A stretch of 64,000 nucleotides of DNA from Acetobacter cibinongensis (GTDB lineage Bacteria > Pseudomonadota > Alphaproteobacteria > Acetobacterales > Acetobacteraceae). A program made the position numbers and the translations under genes. Below, piece by piece: positions 47,168-55,424 of the stretch. Below the pieces are notes generated by a model, which saw only the letters and a program-made list of their open reading frames with translations, made no database searches and was not told the origin of the DNA. The DNA lies in assembly GCF_000963925.1 (NCBI RefSeq), contig NZ_BAMV01000008.1:186001-250000 (forward strand). Reading direction: 5' to 3'. Position 1 is the stretch's first letter. Every line of letters begins with the position of its first letter.

Positions 47168-49042
47168 ATGAGCTCTTCTGACCCACTTGCACCGTCTCCG
47201 TCTTCCCTCGCGTCCGCGCAGGCGCAGCACCCTGAACAGTCTGCCGCAACACGGCAGGATGATGAAGGCTCCTCCAAAAAGAAGAAGCGCGAAAAAGCGG
47301 CTCTCTCCGGTGATGATACGCGCGTGTTGCTTGGGCGGTTGTGGCGCGAGCAGGTTCGGCTTTATCCCAGCCGTATTGTTGCTGTTATTGGCCTGACAGT
47401 GCTCACCGCCGTGTTTACCGCGCTGTATCCGCTGGTGATCCAGCGTGCGCTGGATATGTTTGCAGAGCGTGACCCGCGTATTCTGTACCAAGTGCCCATG
47501 CTGGTGGTGGTGATTACGCTTGCGAAGGCAATCTCCCAATATGCTCAGACGCTGGCCGCGCAAGGGTTGGTTCTGGTGGTGATACGCGGCTTGCAGGGCA
47601 CGATGTTTGAGCACCTTGTGCAAACAGACATTACCCGTATTGAAAGCGAGGCCCCGGCCAAGCTGGCAGCCCGTTTTACAACAGATGCCGTCTCTATTCG
47701 GGAAGCCATGATCCGGGCCGTCAATTCCCTAGGGGATGTTGTGACGGTCGTGGGGCTGATTGTCTCCATGTTCTACATGGATTGGGAACTGAGCCTGATT
47801 GCAGGCCTGCTTTACCCCATAGCGGCTGTGCCTATTCAAAAACTGGGCAAGCGGGTTCGTCGGGCCTCTGGCGGTATGCAGGAACGTATTGGCGAGACAG
47901 CGGCCTTCCTGACAGAAAGCTTCTCTCAGGCACGGACCGTGCGGGTGTACGGTATGGAGGGAGGCGAGAAGGCACGGGCGACGCTGTCTTTCGATCGGCT
48001 GTATCTTGCTATGCTCAGCATCACCAAAGGGCGTGCGCGTGTTGACCCGTTGCTTGAAGCTCTGGGTGGTGCTGCTGTGGCAGCCGTGTTGGGGTTTGCC
48101 GGGTGGCGCGCTGCCATGGGCGGCGCCACGCTTGGTGATTTTTCCGGGTTTGTGGCGGCATTGCTGCTGGCTGCCCGCCCGCTGCGTGCCTTGGGGTCTC
48201 TTAATGCGGCAGTGCAGGAAGGGCTGGCTGGTCTGATCCGCATTTTCAGCATTATTGATGAAAAACCTGCCGTGACTGATAGCCCGAATGCTGTGGCGCT
48301 GCCGCCGGGGCAGGGGCATCTGGTTTTTGAGGATGTCGGCTTTGTTTACAGTGATGGCCGCGTAGGGCTTGATAAACTGAGCTTTGAGGCTTTGCCGGGG
48401 CAGACCGTGGCGCTGGTCGGCCTCTCTGGGGCCGGGAAGTCTACCGCCTTGTCTCTGGTGCCGCGTCTGCATGATGTCACATCTGGTCGCATTCTGCTGG
48501 ATGGGCAGGATTTACGGACGTTAACGCTTGAGAGCCTGCGTGGCGCTATTGCCTATGTCAGTCAGGACCCGCTGCTGTTTGACTATTCCGTGCGCGAGAA
48601 CATCCTGATTGGCAAGCCGGATGCGTCTGAACAGCAGGTTGAGGACGCTGCACAGGCCGCCGCGGCAGACTCCTTTATTCAAAACCTGCCGGACGGTTAC
48701 AGAACGAACGTAGGGCCGGGTGGTCAGCGTCTTTCCGGCGGGCAGCGGCAGCGTGTGGCGCTGGCGCGTGCGCTCTTGCGTGACCCACGGTTGTTGTTGC
48801 TGGATGAAGCGACCAGCGCGCTGGATAGTGAAAATGAGGCCGCCGTACAGCAGGCGCTGGCACAAATGCGGGATAAGCGGACCACCATTATTGTCGCGCA
48901 CCGGCTTTCCACCGTGCGGTCCGCCGACCTTGTCGTGGTGCTGGCTGAGGGCTGTGCGCTGGAGAGTGGCACCCATGAAAGCCTTATGGAGCAGGATGGC
49001 CTCTATGCCCGGCTGGTGCGTACGCAGGGGCTGGAACGCTAA
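47168..49042 (+). CDS. ABC exporter with fused membrane and ATPase domains (MsbA-like)
   Basis: Half-transporter of 624 residues that should work as a homodimer. An unusual cytosolic N-terminus of about 50 residues rich in Ser/Gln/Lys comes first. Six membrane helices follow (from IVAVIGLTVLTAVFTALYPLV), then a nucleotide-binding domain. That domain has Walker A GLSGAGKST, Q-loop YVSQDPLLF, signature LSGGQRQRVALARAL, Walker B LLLLDEATSALD and the switch histidine VAHRLST. The family includes lipid A flippase MsbA and drug exporters; which applies is unclear. RBS AGAGGAAG. It stands alone, upstream of emrAB. Confidence 0.85.
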   Translation: MSSSDPLAPSPSSLASAQAQHPEQSAATRQDDEGSSKKKKREKAALSGDDTRVLLGRLWREQVRLYPSRIVAVIGLTVLTAVFTALYPLVIQRALDMFAERDPRILYQVPMLVVVITLAKAISQYAQTLAAQGLVLVVIRGLQGTMFEHLVQTDITRIESEAPAKLAARFTTDAVSIREAMIRAVNSLGDVVTVVGLIVSMFYMDWELSLIAGLLYPIAAVPIQKLGKRVRRASGGMQERIGETAAFLTESFSQARTVRVYGMEGGEKARATLSFDRLYLAMLSITKGRARVDPLLEALGGAAVAAVLGFAGWRAAMGGATLGDFSGFVAALLLAARPLRALGSLNAAVQEGLAGLIRIFSIIDEKPAVTDSPNAVALPPGQGHLVFEDVGFVYSDGRVGLDKLSFEALPGQTVALVGLSGAGKSTALSLVPRLHDVTSGRILLDGQDLRTLTLESLRGAIAYVSQDPLLFDYSVRENILIGKPDASEQQVEDAAQAAAADSFIQNLPDGYRTNVGPGGQRLSGGQRQRVALARALLRDPRLLLLDEATSALDSENEAAVQQALAQMRDKRTTIIVAHRLSTVRSADLVVVLAEGCALESGTHESLMEQDGLYARLVRTQGLER

Positions 49043-49178
49043 AAAGAGACATGCCGGAGAATGGGTTTAAGGGTTTGTTTCAGTAGACCTTTTCTCTGGC
49101 TTCATTTGGCCGGGCGGGCGTGAAAATCAGGCCGGTCATGTTATGCCTGCTTGAAGCGCTCTTCTGATCGTGTCACAT

Positions 49179-49201
49179 ACTGACCGAACCGATCGGTCAG
49201 T
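49179..49201. promoter_or_regulatory. TetR-type operator upstream of emrAB
   Basis: ACTGACCG and CGGTCAGT are perfect 8-bp inverted half-sites around a 7-nt centre. The sequence resembles operators of AcrR/TetR repressors of efflux genes. It lies 69 bp before the emrA start, just downstream of TTGAAG (49151) and CATACT (49176), which could be a promoter. No tetR gene is in the window. Confidence 0.6.
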
Positions 49202-49269
49202 GACGCGACAAGATGAGCGCTCATGGCCGGATGTGAGTGCGGTATTGCGTGTGAAAGACGGGGAACAGG

Positions 49270-50436
49270 ATGGCTGACGACCATAACGAACAGTCTGGTG
49301 AAGAGGCTGAGAACGGGACAAAGCCTGTTGAGAAGAAAAAGAGTGCGCGCGGTAAGATTATTCTTACGGTCGTTATTCTGGTTCTGGCTGTTGCCGCAGG
49401 GGTTTACTGGTTCCTGACCCGCAACGAGGTGGAGACGGATGACGCCTTTACCGCAGGCCGTGCTGTCACCATTTCTCCGCATGTTGGTGGTTATGTGACT
49501 GAACTGCTGGTGAACGATAACCAGTATGTTCACAAGGGCCAGCTACTTGCCCGTATTGACCCGAGAGACTGGAAGGCTGCGCGTGATAAAGCAGCAGGCG
49601 TGCTGGAACAGGCACAGGCGGGGTTTCAGGCGTCTGAGATGCTGCGGGATGTTGCCGCACTTGAATTCCCGGGCCGCCTGACGCAGGCGCAGGGTAATCT
49701 GGCAGCCGCCAAGGCGCAGGCCCTGAAAGCTGAAGCAGATTACAAACGCCAGCGCTCAGTTGAGCGTGCCGCAACGTCGCAGCAGGATATTGACTACGCG
49801 CGGGCCGCGCTGGAGTCTGCCAAGGCGCAGGTTATGGAAGCCCAAGGTGCGGTACAGACGGCTACACCTGTTCTGCCCAACATCAACAATACCAAAATTC
49901 GTGTCAGCCAGCAGGAAGGGCAGGTTAAATCTGCTCAGGCTGACCTTGATAACGCTGCTCTGAACCTTGAGTGGACGGAACTCCGTGCCCCCTGTGACGG
50001 CTGGATTTCCCAGCGTAATCTGGAGCGTGGCAACTACGTTGCTGCCGGCCAGCATGTGCTGTCTATTGTTGAGCCGGAAGTATGGGTCGTTGCCAACTAT
50101 AAGGAAACGCAGCTCACCCACATCCGCCCCGGCCAAGCCGTGGATGTGAAGGTGGATGCGTATCCCTCCCTCAAACTGCATGGCCATGTTGACTCCCTGC
50201 AGAAGGGCACAGGTGCAACCTTCAGCGCGTTCCCGCCAGAAAACGCCACCGGCAACTATGTGAAAATTGTACAGCGTGTACCGGTGAAAATTCTGATTGA
50301 TGATGGCCTGGATCCCAACCTGCCATTGGCCCTGGGGCTTTCCGTTGTGCCAGTGGTGCATATCGACACAGATGGCCATTCTGATGCCCCGGCGCACACA
50401 GCGGCGCAACCAGCTCATGAGCATACTGCGCAATGA
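49270..50436 (+). CDS. emrA: EmrA-like membrane fusion protein (HlyD family)
   Basis: Periplasmic adaptor of an MFS drug exporter. The 388-residue product has one membrane anchor (IILTVVILVLAVAAGVYWFL) followed by NEVETDDAFTAGRAVTISPHVGGYVTELLVNDNQYVHKGQLLARIDP, the EmrA biotinyl-lipoyl half-motif. Long coiled helices come next, and the second half-motif is LRAPCDGWISQRNLERGNYV. The C-terminus is His/Ala-rich. It overlaps emrB by 4 nt. The start at 49270 has GAACAGG upstream. Confidence 0.9.
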   Translation: MADDHNEQSGEEAENGTKPVEKKKSARGKIILTVVILVLAVAAGVYWFLTRNEVETDDAFTAGRAVTISPHVGGYVTELLVNDNQYVHKGQLLARIDPRDWKAARDKAAGVLEQAQAGFQASEMLRDVAALEFPGRLTQAQGNLAAAKAQALKAEADYKRQRSVERAATSQQDIDYARAALESAKAQVMEAQGAVQTATPVLPNINNTKIRVSQQEGQVKSAQADLDNAALNLEWTELRAPCDGWISQRNLERGNYVAAGQHVLSIVEPEVWVVANYKETQLTHIRPGQAVDVKVDAYPSLKLHGHVDSLQKGTGATFSAFPPENATGNYVKIVQRVPVKILIDDGLDPNLPLALGLSVVPVVHIDTDGHSDAPAHTAAQPAHEHTAQ

Positions 50437-52010
50437 GCGGACAGGCCGACACAGCTAAGGCGGGGTGGAAACCCCGCCACAACCCGTGGGCCGTTGCCTT
50501 CGTGGTAACGATGGCGGCCTTTATGGAAATTCTGGACACGACAATTGTTAACGTGTCCCTGCCACATATTGCTGGCAGTCTTTCAAGCACTTATGACGAT
50601 GCAACATGGACTCTGACCGCCTACCTTGTTGCTAATGGTATTGTTCTGACCATTTCCGGATGGTTGGGAAAGGTCTTTGGTCGAAAACAGTATTTCATGA
50701 TCTGTATTGTCATGTTTACTGTCTCCTCGTTTCTTTGCGGTATGGCCACATCGCTGGTGGAACTCATCATCTTTCGTATGATGCAGGGCTTCTTTGGCGG
50801 AGGGTTGCAGCCCAATCAGCAGTCCATCATTCTTGACAGCTTCCCGCCTGAAAAGCGGGCTGCTGCCTTTGGCCTGACAGCCATTGCCGCTGTGGTTGGT
50901 CCGGTTATTGGCCCAACGCTGGGGGGCTGGATTACCGATAACTTCTCATGGCGCTGGATCTTCTTCATCAACGTGCCGTTTGGCTTCCTGACAACGCTGG
51001 GTGTTGCCACCATGGTGGAAGACCCGCCGTGGGCCAGAAAGCGCAAAGCCCCGGTTGACGTAATAGGTATAAGCCTGATCACACTAGGCTTTAGCTGCCT
51101 TGAAGTGATGGTTGACCGTGGTGAGGATGCTGACTGGTTCGGCTCAACCTTCATTCGTATTATGGCTGTTCTGGCGGTGCTTGGCATTGGTGGTGCCATT
51201 ATGTGGCTGCTGCATACGGACAAACCTGCCGTGGACCTGCGTGTCTTCAAGGACCGTAATTTTGCAGTGGGTACGGCGCTTATCGGGGCCATGGGGGCGT
51301 TGCTGTATGCCTCGGCAATTATTGTGCCGCAGTTTGCGCAGCAGGTGATGGGGTACACGGCCACGCTATCCGGGCTTATCCTCTCGCCGGGCGGTATTGC
51401 CGTTATTATCCTTATCCCCATTGTCGGAAAGCTTATGTCGCTTACGAGCGTTCGTAACGTGATTGCGCTGGGGTTCTTCCTGATGGGGATAGCGCTTTAT
51501 ACTTCCGCCAATCTTGTGCCAGCACTTGACTTCAAACATCTGGTCTTCTTCCGCATGATCCAGACGGCTTGTCTGGCCTTCCTGTTCGTGCCGCTTTCAA
51601 CCATTGCGTATTCGACCATCCCTGAAAAGATGAATGCGGATGCGTCAGCGTTGTTCAGTATGTCACGTAACGTTCTGGGGTCTTTGGCAATTTCGGGCGC
51701 AACAGCCTTGTTGACCGAACGCAGGCAGGCGCACCAAGCCCATATGGTGCACTGGATGACCCCGTTCCATCAGCCTTATAATGACTACCTGAACCATGTA
51801 AAAACAGCGGCAGAAGCCAATGGGGCTTTGCCGCAAACAGCGCAGGCAATAGCGGAGCATGTACAGTTTGTACGCTTCTCCCAGCAGGTTGCGTTGCTGA
51901 CCTATAATGAAGTGTTCATGATTTTGGGTATCGGGGCGTTTTTGTGTGTCCCATTCTGCTTCCTGTTTTCTCCGGTGCGGGGAAATGGCAAGCCAGGTGC
52001 TGCACATTAA
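50433..52010 (+). CDS. emrB: EmrB-like MFS multidrug exporter (DHA2 family)
   Basis: Inner-membrane drug/proton antiporter, 525 residues with 14 hydrophobic segments. Motifs: FMEILDTTIVNVSLPHIAGSL in segment 1, FGRKQYF in the loop, QGFFGGGLQPNQQSIILD, and GPTLGGWITDNFSWRWIFFINVPFG in segment 5. Works with EmrA and a TolC-like channel to expel hydrophobic compounds across both membranes. Coupled to emrA by ATGA overlap and followed by a strong terminator. The operator at 49179 suggests control by a TetR repressor. Confidence 0.92.
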   Translation: MSGQADTAKAGWKPRHNPWAVAFVVTMAAFMEILDTTIVNVSLPHIAGSLSSTYDDATWTLTAYLVANGIVLTISGWLGKVFGRKQYFMICIVMFTVSSFLCGMATSLVELIIFRMMQGFFGGGLQPNQQSIILDSFPPEKRAAAFGLTAIAAVVGPVIGPTLGGWITDNFSWRWIFFINVPFGFLTTLGVATMVEDPPWARKRKAPVDVIGISLITLGFSCLEVMVDRGEDADWFGSTFIRIMAVLAVLGIGGAIMWLLHTDKPAVDLRVFKDRNFAVGTALIGAMGALLYASAIIVPQFAQQVMGYTATLSGLILSPGGIAVIILIPIVGKLMSLTSVRNVIALGFFLMGIALYTSANLVPALDFKHLVFFRMIQTACLAFLFVPLSTIAYSTIPEKMNADASALFSMSRNVLGSLAISGATALLTERRQAHQAHMVHWMTPFHQPYNDYLNHVKTAAEANGALPQTAQAIAEHVQFVRFSQQVALLTYNEVFMILGIGAFLCVPFCFLFSPVRGNGKPGAAH

Positions 52011-52026
52011 GTTCTGAACTCAACAC

Positions 52027-52064
52027 AAAAAGGGCCTGTACAGTGTTTGTACAGGCCCTTTTTT
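52027..52064. terminator. Strong terminator after emrB
   Basis: AAAAGGGCCTGTACA, loop GTGTT, TGTACAGGCCCTTTTTT: a perfect 11-bp GC-rich stem with flanking A and T runs. Confidence 0.93.
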
Positions 52065-52100
52065 ATGACTGGAGAAGTTATAAGTTTAAGGGGTATGCCT

Positions 52101-52148
52101 CACTGTACGAGGGGGTACGAGCACGGGTGCCAGAATTACCGTACAGTG
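52101..52148. repeat. Nested inverted repeat downstream of emrB
   Basis: CACTGTACG (52101-52109) and CGTACAGTG (52140-52148) pair perfectly over 9 bp. Inside them GGTA pairs with TACC, and GCAC with GTGC around GG. The result is one long, multi-part stem-loop in the 138-bp gap before rppH. The outer arms share the word TGTACAGTG with the emrB terminator. No gene is visible in it. Confidence 0.5.
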
Positions 52149-52202
52149 TTGATCAAGACCGATAGCGGCGAGAAATGGCTATGAGCTAGAATACTTCACG
52201 CC

Positions 52203-52694
52203 TCACGGGCGCGAAGTGTAATGCGCCAGAACATGCTCGTAGAGCGCTTTTTTGAAGCCAAGATCCAACGCCAGAAATTCGGCTGGTGATACCCACTGGA
52301 AGACATCAAATTCCGGGGGGTTCTGAAAAGCTAGGTTTATGTCTGAGTCCTTGCCGAGGAATTCAACAACAAACCACTTTTGTGTCTGTCCCCTGTAACG
52401 CCCGCCCAGTGCTTTGCCGATCAGATGCTCTGGCAAGTCATACGGGATCCATTCAGGATATTCGTATTTTATAACGAATTTGTCTGTCCCAAGTTCTTCA
52501 TGCAGTTCACGCAGTACGGCGTGGCGCGTATCCTCGCCTGTATCAATGCCGCCCTGAGGGCATTGCCAAATACCTTCAGATAATGGGCCGCCTGCTCCGG
52601 GCATGTCTGTGCGTCGCGCAGCCAGTAATTTACCATCTGCGCGCACAATAAGAGCGCTGACATTGGGGCGGTAGGGAAGGTCTTGCGGTAACAT
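52203..52694 (-). CDS. rppH: RNA pyrophosphohydrolase RppH (Nudix)
   Basis: Removes pyrophosphate from the 5' end of mRNAs, opening them to RNase E decay. 163 residues with a complete Nudix box: GGIDTGEDTRHAVLREL and then HEELG. Other RppH-specific sequences are YRPNVSALIVRADGKLLAARR, WQCPQGG and YRGQTQKWF. Last gene of the gpmI-envC-ctpA-DUF610 set, 51 bp after the deacetylase-like gene, with its own purine stretch before ATG. Also named nudH or invasion-associated protein A in related genomes. Confidence 0.95.
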   Translation of the reverse strand: MLPQDLPYRPNVSALIVRADGKLLAARRTDMPGAGGPLSEGIWQCPQGGIDTGEDTRHAVLRELHEELGTDKFVIKYEYPEWIPYDLPEHLIGKALGGRYRGQTQKWFVVEFLGKDSDINLAFQNPPEFDVFQWVSPAEFLALDLGFKKALYEHVLAHYTSRP

Positions 52695-52745
52695 GCTCAG
52701 CGTGGCTCGTTCTTCTGTGTCGGACGGAAAGTAAGAAAGCTAGTA

Positions 52746-53849
52746 TTACTGCTGTCTGCCCATTCTTGGGTTGGTCAGGTGAACGCGCATTGCCCCGTTA
52801 TCCAGCGTTGGCCCTGCGTTGGAAGAGGGCGGAGGCGTTTGTGGTTGAGCAGGTGGGGCAACCAGCATGCTCACCGGCACAAGCGTAATGCCTACGTCTT
52901 TCAGGTGTGGAATCCAGGCGCGCAGACAGGCTAGAGCAACGGGGCGCAGTGGCCCCATGACACCAATGGCCCGACCATTTCGGCGGGCGGCCTGTTGCAG
53001 CTTGAGGAGCTGAATATCAATATTGACGATATCCGCATCCGTATTCACAGCAATATCAGCAGTGCCTGTAACCCCGGTCTTGCTGGGTAGCGTGGTATTA
53101 GGCGTGGCGTTCAGGTACAGAAGGCCGCGCTTATCAATATCGTCCAGCAATGGGCTGAAGGCTGGAGAGTGTGTAAAGTCACTCTGGTTAGCGCCGGACG
53201 CTGCATTTGTTACGCCAACATAACCTGCAAGGCTGGATAAGGCCCACTGGTAGTTTTGCAGGTTCTGGCGTGCGGAAAGATCGCTTCCCAAAGCATTCGG
53301 ACCCGCTAACGAGGCGGCTGCCTCAGCGTTCCCTTTGCCCGTTTGGATGGGCAGAGATACCAAGGTTTCATGTTTGTTGGCACGTGCCTGCTCCAGCAAG
53401 TGCTTCATGTCAGGCGCATAGGGAGAAATAACCAGAGAGACCGCACCGGGTAGAGAGGTCATAGCCTCGTCCGTCAGGGCGCTGGCGTCTCCCACACCTG
53501 TTACGACCAGAGCAATCTGGGCTTCTCCTGCCGGAACATCGACGGCGGGGGCTGCATATACCTGCCGTGCCACATGGCCGTGCTGACCGCGGCGCGGCAA
53601 GGGGTAACCGTTAGGGCCAGATCTTTTTTCCAGCAGGTCAGCCTGCGGGCCGGGAATATCCGATTTATCCGCAGGGTTAAGCGCAGGGGTGGAGACGTCA
53701 ATATCGTCACCGCCCATGGGTGGCGGGCCGGCAATTTGCAGCCCAATGGCCAATACGCCAGCGGCAACGGCACAGCCGCCCCAGAAGCGTACAAAAAGAC
53801 GCCCGGAAGATGGCATTTGCTGCCAAAGGGACGCGCTGTGCATTGTCAT
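52746..53849 (-). CDS. Divergent polysaccharide deacetylase family protein (DUF610, YibQ-like)
   Basis: 367 residues with an N-terminal membrane segment (LFVRFWGGCAVAAGVLAIGLQIAG) and a Pro-rich linker. The deacetylase-like barrel follows: EAQIALVVTGVGDASALTDEAM, ISPYAPDMKHLLEQARANKHETLVSLPIQ and GYVGVTNAASGANQ. The metal-binding Asp/His motifs of true NodB enzymes are not recognisable, so activity is doubtful. Its fixed place after envC and ctpA suggests a role in peptidoglycan or division. ATG at 53849 with AAGGA; 18 bp after ctpA. Confidence 0.8.
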   Translation of the reverse strand: MTMHSASLWQQMPSSGRLFVRFWGGCAVAAGVLAIGLQIAGPPPMGGDDIDVSTPALNPADKSDIPGPQADLLEKRSGPNGYPLPRRGQHGHVARQVYAAPAVDVPAGEAQIALVVTGVGDASALTDEAMTSLPGAVSLVISPYAPDMKHLLEQARANKHETLVSLPIQTGKGNAEAAASLAGPNALGSDLSARQNLQNYQWALSSLAGYVGVTNAASGANQSDFTHSPAFSPLLDDIDKRGLLYLNATPNTTLPSKTGVTGTADIAVNTDADIVNIDIQLLKLQQAARRNGRAIGVMGPLRPVALACLRAWIPHLKDVGITLVPVSMLVAPPAQPQTPPPSSNAGPTLDNGAMRVHLTNPRMGRQQ

Positions 53850-53867
53850 TTTTCCTTACAACCGGCG

Positions 53868-55319
53868 TTATTTTGACGGCGCTTTACTCTCGCCTTTTTT
53901 GTCCACAGGCTTTGCTGGTGGCAATGCCGCGGCCGGGTCCAGCGCTGGCAGTCCAGCCATTGACCGGACAACCCGCAGGCCTTCCTGAAGCTGGAAGTCT
54001 GTTTTTGGCTTCAGATAGTCAAATTCTGGCCAGTTTGCCGGGGGCTCGTTCGGTATGTCCTTGGCAATAGCGGGCAGATCCGTGCGGGGTGTGGCCTTGG
54101 TCTGGTTTCCACCCTGATTTTTCAGAATATGTTCAAGGTCAGCCTCATGCAGGCTGAAGCCCGGATCTTCACGGGATTCCTTGACCGTAATATCAGGGGT
54201 GATACCCAGCGCCTGAATGGAGCGGCCAGACGGCGTATAATAACGCGCGGTGGTCAGGCGTACAGCGCCATTGCCGGGGATAGGAATAATGGACTGTACG
54301 GACCCCTTGCCGAAGGAGCGGGTGCCCAGCAGCACAGCCCGTTTATGGTCCTGTAAAGCGCCAGACACAATTTCGGACGCGGAGGCGGAGCCACCATTGA
54401 TCAGCACGACAATGGGCAGGCCATTGGTAATGTCTGTCCCGTGTGCATCCCAACGCTGGCTATCTTTCGGGTGGCGGGCGCGGGTGGAGACGATCTCACC
54501 AGAACGAATGAAGTTGGAAGAGACTTCAATAGCCTGATTTAGAAGGCCACCAGGGTCACTCCGCAGGTCAAGAACCAGACCTGCCAGCGTGCCGCCAGCC
54601 TGCTGTTTAAGTTGGTTATAGGCTTTGAGCAGGCCTTTTTCCGTTTCTTCGTTAAACTGGGCAATACGGATATAGCCAACGCGGTCATACAGCGCAGACT
54701 TGATGACCTCGATATGAATGATCTCACGCGTCAGGGTCAGGATAATCGGCTTGGGCGTTTTTTCACGCACCAGCGTCAGCGTGATCTTGGTGTTGGGTTT
54801 GCCGCGCATTTTCTTCACGGCTTCATCCAGCGGCGTGCCATCAACGGGGTGGCCGTCAACGGCAATGATGTAATCACCCGGCTTGATACCCGCCCGGAAG
54901 CCCGGCGTGCCATCAACGGGGGAGACAACACGGATATGGCCGTCCTGCTGTTGCAGCTCTAGCCCCAACCCTCCGAATTCCCCTTTCATCTGTGTCATCA
55001 TGTCTTCGTACTGTTTTTCAGTCATGTACGAGCTATGAGGGTCAAGGCCGGTCAACATGCCGTTCAGCGCGTTGGTAATCAGGTCCTTGTCAGAAACGGG
55101 TTCAACATAATCCGCCCGGACCAGATCCAGCACGGTGCCAAACAGGGTGAGAAGGCGGTAGGTTTCCGCGTGGTTGGAGGTGGGGGAGGCATCAGGGGCT
55201 TTTTCCGCCAAAGCAGAAGATACCAGCATGGAGGAGCCCGGGAGCACTCCAGTGTGGGAGGCTACGGCAAAGCCTGCCAGAAAAGTGGCACCGAGCATCA
55301 GGCCTGTGCGAAACTTCAT
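53868..55319 (-). CDS. ctpA: Carboxy-terminal processing protease (S41 family)
   Basis: Periplasmic serine protease of 483 residues. The start at 55319 gives MKFRTGLMLGATFLAGFAVA, a signal sequence, with AGGAG upstream; the extension to 55379 has no RBS. A PDZ domain follows (EFGGLGLELQQQDGHIRVVSPVDGTPGFRAGIKPGDYI), then the catalytic domain. The serine is in NGGSASASEIVSGAL and the lysine in GTRSFGKGSVQ. It cleaves C-termini of envelope proteins, plausibly those that regulate peptidoglycan hydrolases, in keeping with the neighbouring envC. Confidence 0.93.
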   Translation of the reverse strand: MKFRTGLMLGATFLAGFAVASHTGVLPGSSMLVSSALAEKAPDASPTSNHAETYRLLTLFGTVLDLVRADYVEPVSDKDLITNALNGMLTGLDPHSSYMTEKQYEDMMTQMKGEFGGLGLELQQQDGHIRVVSPVDGTPGFRAGIKPGDYIIAVDGHPVDGTPLDEAVKKMRGKPNTKITLTLVREKTPKPIILTLTREIIHIEVIKSALYDRVGYIRIAQFNEETEKGLLKAYNQLKQQAGGTLAGLVLDLRSDPGGLLNQAIEVSSNFIRSGEIVSTRARHPKDSQRWDAHGTDITNGLPIVVLINGGSASASEIVSGALQDHKRAVLLGTRSFGKGSVQSIIPIPGNGAVRLTTARYYTPSGRSIQALGITPDITVKESREDPGFSLHEADLEHILKNQGGNQTKATPRTDLPAIAKDIPNEPPANWPEFDYLKPKTDFQLQEGLRVVRSMAGLPALDPAAALPPAKPVDKKGESKAPSK

Positions 55320-55424
55320 GCGTTCTCGTCTCCTGTCGCCGGGCGGTGCCCGTGCGGGTCGTATCCTTGTAGCGGGCAAGGTTAGCTGTTTCTTCGTGTC
55401 AGGAAAACTGCCTGCCTGCTTTTC

